DNA of 64,000 bases, taken from Fistularia commersonii. Lineage: Eukaryota > Chordata > Actinopteri > Syngnathiformes > Fistulariidae. Shown here one piece after another: positions 56,308 to 64,000 of this stretch. The notes under the pieces are model-generated. The model was not told the DNA's origin and searched no databases. It saw nothing but the letters and a program-made list of their open reading frames with translations. Position numbers and translations under genes: made by a program. Location of the stretch: contig JBBMNZ010000028.1 in assembly GCA_037954325.1 (NCBI GenBank), positions 10,027,501 to 10,091,500 of the forward strand. The letters run 5' to 3'. How positions within the stretch are numbered: position 1 is the stretch's first letter; each line of letters starts with the position of its first letter.

Positions 56308-59300
56308 ACACGTGCCAGACATGCCCGGTTGTCTGTGTAACGGGATGAGATGTTTTGTCATGAGTCATACGTGTGTCTGGGATCGATGAGGTTCCTCTTG
56401 TTTCTGATAGAGTGGAACCTATTACCTTCTGTCAGGCCACTGAAAATGGAAAATGATCTGTGGGAATCTAATTGAACCCTACACATACACACTCACACAC
56501 ACACACACACACACACGCACATTTCCCTCGACTCTATTTCGGACGTGAACTGCGTGTGTAATTCTTTTATTTCCCCTCAGCGCAACGGGTTTGAATCAGA
56601 TTCTGGTGCTGCGGTGACATTTCCCCTGCCTGCCAGTCCTATGGGTGTGTGCGTGTATGTGTGTGTGTGTGTGTGTGTCACGCAGTTACATCACTCTGAT
56701 GACGGCCCCAGACCGCGCCTGTCTTAAGGATGACTGCATGAACAACTTGTGAAAATGAATCTTTTATTTACCCACAGTGTTCTTCATGCCGCTCGCTCCG
56801 GGCGCCACCACCGCCGTTGCCGCCGCTGGCAGGCAGAGAGTCACAGCCCTGTAGTATCGAAGGCCGCGCGCCTGAAATAAAGCAAATACAACAGCTCATG
56901 GGGGGGGTGGGGGGGGGTTCACACCCGTGGCTTCCCCTACCAAAACACATGTCTGCATTGATCGCACAGCGGAATCTAATCAACTCTGCCCTTGATAGCG
57001 CCGTTTCAATCCGAGTCAAACGGCGAGCGGCAACCAAATCGCCCTTCGGGGACAATATAAGCTTTAAGTAAGTAAGCGCATCGGCCGCGGGGTATTGTTT
57101 TGGACGTCTAGAGCCGTGTGTTAAAAAAAAAAAAAAAAGAAAAAGGAAGGTATTGAAGGTAAATGAGGTATTTCTTACGGACGAAAAGATCTGCTCTGCC
57201 TTTGGAAATGGATGCTTCTTTCTAGGCTCCCCATCGTCCCCGATCTGTCCAAAAACAATCAGAAGTTCCACCGAAGATTCTTAAATTGTCCATAGGTTGA
57301 TAGATCGAAAGCTTGGATGATTGACAGCTGACCCGCCCTACAGTCTGCAGGTGTTTTTTTTTTCCGTTCATGCTGATTTTCTCTCATCCCTCCCCGCAGG
57401 GGGGGGAAGGGGGTTCTGTGGGTTCATGTCAGCCTCTCACGGCTTCACAAACCGGTTCTACCCGGTTCGACTCAAACACCGTCGCCTCCTCGTTTCTCAT
57501 CTCTTAGAACCCGGCTGTCGATCTGTCACTATTTTCCCTCATTTTTCATGAGACCACCTGAGTCGTGACCGCCTGTCTCTTCGCTCCATCACCCCCCCCC
57601 CCTCTCCGTTTTACAACAATCCAAAGTTGCGGAGCTTTTTTTTTGACAGTCACTTGCAAACCGCCCTCCTGACAGGAAGTGCGCAGTGTCAGTGGAGGCG
57701 GCGGCCGAAAGTTCTCCCTTCGGAGGTTGGGGGGGGTGGGGGCGACTTTTAAAAATCGTGTTTCTCCTCAATTTAAATAATTCTGTCGGTGTCCTCTCGT
57801 TCCTGAAAACTGCGGAGCTCGGCAGCACTCCAGCAGATAAGGTGAGGGGAGATAAGGGAGCCTTTGAGGAGAGGCCGTCCCCCCCCCGTCCCCGTCCCCT
57901 TCAACCTCCATCCCATGGCAGCGAATGGTGAATGTGGAGTTTTGGCAGGAGCCGGAGGGAAAAAAATCTGCAGTGACTAATGTTTGTTGACTGTAAACAC
58001 AGTATCCGGTGGCCGCGGTACAAATCCTCCACCGACTCGGGTATTATTGGATGCCTCTGAAGCGGGAATATTACTCGTCGATTCGCATGGGCTTCTGACA
58101 CCTCCCGCCCCTCGGCCGTTCCGCCCCGAGCCTGCGACGAAAGGCGGCGACGAAAGTCGGGAATCTGAGAAAGGGAAAAAAAAAACAACAAAAAAAAACC
58201 ACCCGTCCGTCCGAATCACGACCTCGGAGAACGTCAGAAAGAACCGAGTCCGTCACGTCTGCCTGTAATACTTGTAGTTCTTCCAATTCTTCCAGTACAC
58301 CTATGCAGGGTTACATAATAAAGACACCTTTCGGTAGGCATTCCAGAAGGTGCTGATCCATCTTTCCTCCGCCTTTTTTTCTTCTAACACCTCTTTGGAG
58401 GAGGTGATTGATGCGAGGGCGGGGGGTTCAATTTAATCTCTATTTCTTTCGCCCGTATTCCCCTGTATGGAACGTTGAAGTTTCTGCTAAAACACCAGCT
58501 CAAGCGGGGAACGTTCTGTTCCTTCGGCTGGAGAACGTCTCGCTCAAGGTCACTGTCAAACCTCCGTGGAGGCCTGACCTTGTCCGAATTTGAGGGCGTG
58601 AGGTTCATCTCCTCCACGTTAGGGGTCTTCTGGTCTCCTGAGATCCCGTCTTTTCCGACGCTTGATCCGATCAGGCAGAGGGAGGAGAACATGGGAGAGA
58701 ACATGCAGAACATCCATCTCAACGCCACTGTGTATGTAGATCACCGCGAAGGGTCACTTGACACTGATCATTGCGCACGTTTCATTTCTTTCATTAACTA
58801 AATGGCGTCAAATGCTGCGCGTGCATGCGTAGGCATGTGCGTGCACGCCTCTGCGCGCGTGTGTGGCCGTCAAACAGCAAATGTAGGTCACTCTCTTCTT
58901 CATCCGTCAAATATGTGCTTGTAGCGGCGACAGTTCGCGCAAATACGCGGCGGCTTAATTAAAACGATCACCCAATAGAATTAAGCGCAGATCACACAGC
59001 CTGTCAACCCCCTCCCCCATCTTCTCCAGCCCCAGCCCCCCTTAGCTCTTTCTTTTTTTTTTTTTTTTTCAAAAAATGAATTTCCTTAATGGCTGAACGG
59101 GGATTTAGCCGAGGAGAAAGATGGGGGCAGGATGGAGAGAGGAGTCAAAAGAGGCAGTGAAGGATGTGCAGGGGAGGGAAACGGTGCTACTTGTATGGGG
59201 CGGGCGGGGGGAGATGGGAGTGGGTTAGACACACACACACACACACACACATATAAATACACACACAAATGCACACAAGCCTGGCAGCATTTTAAATAGA

Positions 59301-59671
59301 TGTAATGAGAGAGGGAAAACGGATGAATACATGCCTCCATCCATCTTGCTATCTTGCCTGCCCACCGGCATTCCTTTACCCCCATCCCCCACTTACCCAC
59401 CCACCCCTCCTCCCGCTCCTCTCCTCAAGCCCCCCCCCCCCTCCTCCCTCCCCAGCATGCCGTGCTGCTCGCTGCTGCAGCAGCCAGGGCGAGAAATGAC
59501 ATGTGGACACTCAGAGAATTACCAATCGCCAGAGAGGGAGGAAGAGGAGAGAGAGATGGTTTGACGCATCCAGACTGCAACCATTGGCTTTTTTTTCCTC
59601 CCTACATTAAAGATTAGGGGAGAAAAACCAACTGCAGAGAAGCACTACACTGAATACTGGATGCGCCCCCA

Positions 59672-59718
59672 CCCCGTCCCCGTCCCCGTCCCCGTCCCCG
59701 TCCCCGTCCCCGTCCCCG
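59672..59718 (+). repeat. (CCCCGT)n hexanucleotide tract
   Basis: Almost eight perfect CCCCGT units. The minus strand is a run of GGGG tracts separated by two bases, able to form G-quadruplexes. Confidence 0.95.
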
Positions 59719-60287
59719 CCACCCACCCCGGTTCTCCGAGTCTTTGCCCCCACGGTTTGACTGGCTGACCCCCGCCTCCTCTCGTGCTACCTCTCCCTCT
59801 CCTCTCTCCCCTCCCTCCATCCATCTCTCCCTGCATAGTTTCAGCTCAGGAGAAGAAATCAATGGACACAAATTAATCATCCTGCCTTGGGCGGGGGAGG
59901 TGTGTGTGTGTGTGTGTGTTGGGGGGGGGGGTTCTATGGGAGCAACAGGAAGGTATTAAAGGGACAGTTCACAGCAAATAAAACACATGAATTCAATATG
60001 AGATATGATTGACAGGTGTGGAGTCCCGCTATTTGAAATTCGGGGGGGGGTCACATGTTGTGATGTCACCTCTCCTACATACAACTTTGAAAGTGTGTGT
60101 TTTGGGGAGGGGGTGATGTCACTAAGGGCAACGGAGGAAGCTGGGAATCTAAGAACTGTCAACATTGCTGAGTGGAAGTGGGGTAGTTTTACCAGTTGAA
60201 ACCATCAGGACATTAAATTTTTGGACTTCAATCGGGACGAGCCATCGAATCGGCCCCCGCCTAAAAACCGTATTTGTGATCCTTGAT

Positions 60288-60293
60288 TTTATT
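60288..60293 (-). terminator. poly(A) signal, 668-codon gene
   Basis: AATAAA on the minus strand, 88 bases past the stop codon. Confidence 0.55.
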
Positions 60294-60380
60294 CGTTAAT
60301 ATTACACTCGGCAGAAAATATTACAAAAACCTGAAAATCGGGTCCTCTGAGTGGCGTGGGGGTGCGTGAGGGGGGGGGGG

Positions 60381-62387
60381 CTAGAGGGCTTGCTTTCGCC
60401 CGCAGGAGAAGAACCTGCAGAATTTGGATTTCTTGGGCTTCCCGTCCACCAGGTCCGTGAGGTGGCTCCGCAGGTGCTTGAAAGAGGCATCCACGAAAGA
60501 GGCGTCCTCCGATGACATTGCCGACTGCATCAGTTTCTCCGGGGAGTCGAACTCCAGGAAAAGGTCCCGGATTACCGCATTGGTGACCTTCTCCAGCTGG
60601 TACATGTTTTTCACAGAGTCCAGAAGGGTGCACATGACCTCCATGGGCGCTTTGCCCGACAGACGCTTGACCACGTACTGGACGTCCTTCATCTTGAGGG
60701 GCGTTTTGGTTTTCGGAGGCAGGCGACTCACCAGCTGCATCACCAGGTTGTGCATGAAGTTGCTGATCAGCTTTTCTTCCATCCTGCCCGGCGAGGAGTG
60801 TCCGGAGGGGGGCGAGTCTATCCGCGGCTCGCACTCCGTGGGTTTTTTCTCGTCTCCGCTAGCGTCTTCGAAGGGGAATTTGGGAAATATCCTCGGGAAA
60901 GGCGTCGGAGTCCGTGTGAATTCCTTGCTCGTGTCCACGCTCTCCTCGGGCGAAATGGAGGGCGACTTGGGCGCCGCGGAGTCCTTTTCGTCCAGCGCCG
61001 TCCGTTTCTCCGCGAGATGCATGACGATGTCGTTGAGCGCGTCGGGCACGGCCTCGTCCAGCCTGGTGTGATTCCAGGCCTCCATCTGCAGCCAGAGGAG
61101 CGCCTGCTGGACGAAGCGCCCCACGATGTCTTGGGTCACCATGTAGAGGAGGTTGATGGCTGGGCTTCCCAGCGGGTCAGAGGAACTCTTGTAAACAAAG
61201 TCCACCATTTGTTGGTGCATTCTTTCCGTCAGCTGCCTTGAAAAATTCCGTATCTCCTCGCCGTTGATTTCCAGCGTCTGCTTGGCTTGTTCCAGTTTGT
61301 CGTACCACCTCTCGAGATCCTTCTGGACGACGTCGAACTCGACGGGCCTGCTGATCTTTCGGGGAGCTTTGGGTAACTCGGTGATTACTTCCGTCGCGTC
61401 CTCCTCCTTGGCGCCGCAGGGGGCTTGCTGGGGCCTGCCGCACGAGCAGGCGCTCTTCAGCTTTTCCTTCATTTGTGTGAACTGATTTCGGGTAAACTTC
61501 AGAAAGCTGCTCTTCTGGGAGGTTTTGTTGGGTTTGGAGTGTCTCTTCGCACACAGTGCGAAGAATTTCACCCTGTTGTTGATCAGCCTCAGCGAGCTGC
61601 GTTCCTCCTCCGTGATCATCTCCACGATGTCTAGCGCTGCCGCGTGGGCATCCTGGGAGACGCTGAACGGCATGTCGGCCGTGTCCGTCTCCTTTTCACT
61701 GAACCTCCTGATTAGGATTTCTTCCACAGCCTTCGTCGTCTCCTGGATGCTGATTTGAGATTTGATCGGTGACTCGCGTTTCTCGACGTCTGGGGCGAAC
61801 GCGTGGGTCGTGGACGGCCGCGGGACGCCGAGGAGCTTGTCCAGGTCCACCTGATTCAGATAGGTCTTGAGGAGCTCGGAAATACAAAACACCATCGAGC
61901 AGAGGGCGCTGATGTTTGAGATGTCGAGGGCGGGCTTTGAGGTCAGAATGGAGCTCTTGGGATCCACGGATAAAGCGGAGTTCACGCCGTTGGACACCTC
62001 CCTCTCCAGAAGGTTGGTCAGCTTCCCCGCTGTCTCGCACATGTTCCTGGGGATGTTGAGGGCGCTGGCGATGGTCTCGTCGATTGGCTCCTGGAAGACA
62101 GTGAAGTAAGGGATGGGTCTGTCCACGTCGGCCTGACGCGCATCCCTCAGGCACTCCTCGAACCTGGGCTTCACGATGTTCAGGACGTCTGTGGTGAGTT
62201 TTTGAACGATATCGCAGCACATGTCTGTTATTGTCGCCACGGTGCCGGAGTCCAGGTTCCCCTCGGCCAGCATGACCCACTGGGCCGGAGAAAGTTCTAC
62301 AAGATATTTATTTACCATGGGCACGAGGCCATCAGTTTGGATCAGGACCGGCTTCCTGCGGTCCATGCGTTCCCTTGACTCTTCCAT
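60381..62387 (-). CDS. uncharacterised intronless protein, 668 residues (family member 2)
   Basis: Single open frame from MEESRERMDRRKPVL to the basic tail CRFFSCGRKQAL. It is a diverged paralogue of the 636-residue protein at 23363-25273. Collinear blocks are ELSPAQWVMLAEGNLDSGT near residue 32, FQEPIDETIASALNIPRNMCE near 95, and RNQFTQMKEKLKSA near 303. Others are a GRFVQQALLWLQMEAW segment near 440, MKDVQYVVKRLSGKAPMEV near 579, and LFLEFDSPEKLMQSA near 620, then GKPKKSKF. The middle contains a Ser/Pro/Glu-rich linker (about 490-550), probably disordered. There is no signal peptide and no domain I can name. It lies inside cacng2 intron 1 on the opposite strand and has its own poly(A) signal at 60288. 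The preserved long frame and blocks shared with a distant paralogue argue for a real protein. Function unknown. Confidence 0.8.
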   Translation of the reverse strand: MEESRERMDRRKPVLIQTDGLVPMVNKYLVELSPAQWVMLAEGNLDSGTVATITDMCCDIVQKLTTDVLNIVKPRFEECLRDARQADVDRPIPYFTVFQEPIDETIASALNIPRNMCETAGKLTNLLEREVSNGVNSALSVDPKSSILTSKPALDISNISALCSMVFCISELLKTYLNQVDLDKLLGVPRPSTTHAFAPDVEKRESPIKSQISIQETTKAVEEILIRRFSEKETDTADMPFSVSQDAHAAALDIVEMITEEERSSLRLINNRVKFFALCAKRHSKPNKTSQKSSFLKFTRNQFTQMKEKLKSACSCGRPQQAPCGAKEEDATEVITELPKAPRKISRPVEFDVVQKDLERWYDKLEQAKQTLEINGEEIRNFSRQLTERMHQQMVDFVYKSSSDPLGSPAINLLYMVTQDIVGRFVQQALLWLQMEAWNHTRLDEAVPDALNDIVMHLAEKRTALDEKDSAAPKSPSISPEESVDTSKEFTRTPTPFPRIFPKFPFEDASGDEKKPTECEPRIDSPPSGHSSPGRMEEKLISNFMHNLVMQLVSRLPPKTKTPLKMKDVQYVVKRLSGKAPMEVMCTLLDSVKNMYQLEKVTNAVIRDLFLEFDSPEKLMQSAMSSEDASFVDASFKHLRSHLTDLVDGKPKKSKFCRFFSCGRKQAL

Positions 62388-64000
62388 ATAACTCTACAAT
62401 GTTTCGAGGTCACCGAACTCAGATGCACCGGTGGGCTGACATTTACAAACTTCCAAGCTGACGTGAAACCACAGTGCTCACACACTACTGTAGTACGATC
62501 CCCAACTGCAGTGCCCGTCATCACAAAATAGGACAGGTATTGTGAAAATCACAGCGGGGACCTGCCATCTTTGGACCGGGGACCCACTGTAAGCAGATCA
62601 CAGAGCTGCACCGTCACTGAATCACAAGTAGTTTACTGCCAAAAACAAAAAACACACATCAGTAATTTATATGTGCTACTTACCGATTGAAAAAAAAATG
62701 TGCTGAAACTATAGAGCGGCAGAATTATCCAGCCAGCGATCATTTCCGCAGTAATGTTTTTTACTGTGTGCAAATACACTATTATCCTGTGTAGTCCGAC
62801 GTAACCTGTGAAAAATCACAGGACGTGCCAGTCAGCTGATGACATATAATTATGATGACTGGGAAAAAAAAAAAAAGCCTTGTGTTTATGTGTTTAATTT
62901 ACAGTAACACTGTAATTTGTTACACTGTAACTACTATGTAGTGTGTTGACTCACAGTAATAGTGCAACGCTAAAGCAGTAATTACTGTTTGGCGTGTTTT
63001 CGTCATAGTATCAACAGGTACTCTGTGTAGCCACTTCTCTACTTTGTTTTTTTTTATTATCGTTTGTATTATTTCATAAATTCCCGGCTTTCCAGCTTCC
63101 AATGTTGGATAAGAATAATCGCTCCGCTAGTTGGGGTGTCTCGATGGTCTTTCACGATGAAGCGATTGGTAATCGCTTGTAAGAAACATAAGGTATAAAA
63201 TGCAAAGTCCATTTCCATCGTCATAAATTCATAAATCAAATGATCAAACTCCAACTGGATCCTCTTCTCAAACCTTTAGCAATCGCAGAATCCAGCGGGA
63301 AATGAATCCGTTGAGTTAGCGGCTACCCTCGCACTAGCGTCTCTTTCCTCATACGACACGTTGCTAGAATATTTAGCCGACGCATTCTGTTGTGAAGGCC
63401 GATCAAGGAAATTGAACCTGAGAGAAGGCACCGTCTGGTTATATTGTAGGAAATAAATCCTACAAATGTAAATATCTCAAAACGGTTGCCGTAGATGTGA
63501 CTCCCCGCGGGTCGGACACGGCCCGTAGTTTTCCCGCCTCGGGGGTTAAAACAATGAATACCTTTTACAAGTCAGTGAACAGCTGATCTCTCCTACCTTC
63601 TCACCTTTCACATCGGTAATAAAATAGTTATGATCCCGTAAAATCGACCACATTTTATTAAATTTATCGCTTGTGGTCACTGTTAACTCCACCCTCACAC
63701 ACACACACACACTGTCCTCATGTGATCCCGACCTCACGGTTGGAATCCAGTTGATTTAGATGAGATCAATGAGCAGCTGTTTCCAGGGGATTTATGGGGC
63801 CCAGACATGTCTGTGCTCACTCTGCAGATTTTGCGCTGATACCGTGAGCTCCGTCCTCCGGGTCCGTGACATAAATCGCACGGCGGGTTGGGGGGGTCAA
63901 ATCATTTAGGATCCATCATGGCAGATGAGCACCGGCGAGCCAGAGGTGAAAACGTGGAAAAAGGACACCTGGTTCTGCTGATGAGATGTAAACCTCAGCT
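62388..64000. other. upstream flank of the 668-codon gene, cacng2 intron 1
   Basis: AT-rich DNA with a (CA)n tract at about 63696-63711. A short plus-strand frame beginning MADEHRRARGENVEKG at 63918 is still open at the window end, but I cannot call it a gene. No exon 2 of cacng2 and no recognised transposon. Confidence 0.4.

Larger units (their letters stand above)
53061..60280 (+). other. cacng2 intron 1, second part
   Basis: No exon seen. Contains a run of 24 G at 53359-53382. CCG repeats lie at about 54046-54100 and teleost-repeat fragments at 54700-54850 and 55690-55850. CA/GT tracts occur at about 54663-54692, 56109-56132, 56266-56310 and 59229-59252, and a (CCCCGT)n tract at 59672-59718. 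Several AT/GC-balanced, repeat-free islands (53930-54500, 56940-57110, 57990-58150, 58900-59010) look like conserved non-coding DNA, unproven. Confidence 0.5.

Noticed and set aside
60424..61071. 215-codon plus-strand open frame opposite the 668-codon gene
   Set aside because: Its Ser/Arg-rich translation is the antisense of a real coding region and shows no conserved motif. The same applies to 24083-24478 and 17823-18317.
47733..64000. cacng2 exon 2
   Set aside because: I searched for the short conserved exon following the GLWRTCCLEG exon (expected NFKGLC-type start) and did not find it. It is presumably beyond the window.

Overview
The window is vertebrate nuclear DNA, almost certainly from a teleost fish. 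Genes have short exons with GT-AG introns and canonical poly(A) signals. The intergenic DNA is dense in CA/AT microsatellites and in teleost-type DNA transposons and non-LTR remnants. The protein-coding genes are clear orthologues of vertebrate genes. No bacterial or viral genes were seen.

Layout. (1) 1-21.2 kb holds three minus-strand genes in the order ifi35 - rpl27 - rundc1. This is the same neighbourhood as human 17q21 (RUNDC1-RPL27-IFI35). I could resolve all coding exons of the three genes: 369, 136 and 566 codons respectively. A strong interferon-stimulated response element lies at the 5' end of ifi35. (2) 23.4-25.3 kb holds an intronless 636-codon gene that I do not recognise. (3) 27.6-31.4 kb holds an apolipoprotein L-like gene. 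(4) A block of about 10-11.5 kb, from inside the 636-codon gene, across the ApoL gene, to inside the region upstream of cacng2, is present twice in tandem: copy A 24891-35246 and copy B 35247-46717. Copy B therefore carries a broken 5' fragment of the 636-codon gene (35247-35589) and a second ApoL gene (37.1-40.7 kb). Copy A carries a displaced copy of the cacng2 upstream region (33.77-35.25 kb). (5) 45.4-47.7 kb is the upstream region and first coding exon of cacng2 (stargazin, plus strand). Its long first intron runs to the window end, as far as I can see. (6) Inside that intron, on the opposite strand, 60.4-62.4 kb holds an intronless 668-codon gene that is a diverged paralogue of the 636-codon gene.

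The least described content is the two-member intronless family (636 and 668 codons) flanking duplicated ApoL genes. Its N- and C-terminal blocks are conserved between the two members and I can assign it no known domain. The ApoL copies differ mainly in patches of coding sequence, mostly amino-acid-changing, while introns and flanks are nearly identical. That suggests diversifying selection or gene conversion. ApoL and ifi35 both have IRF/ISRE-type motifs, so an interferon-linked role for the region is a reasonable hypothesis, but it is inference only.

Other structure includes a hAT element with an 8-bp target duplication in both block copies, and an R2/NeSL-like LINE that is largely deleted from copy A. 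There is also a Kolobok-type element with a decayed THAP domain, TA-flanked MITEs, and 239-bp direct repeats that look like a full versus solo terminal-repeat pair between the block copies.
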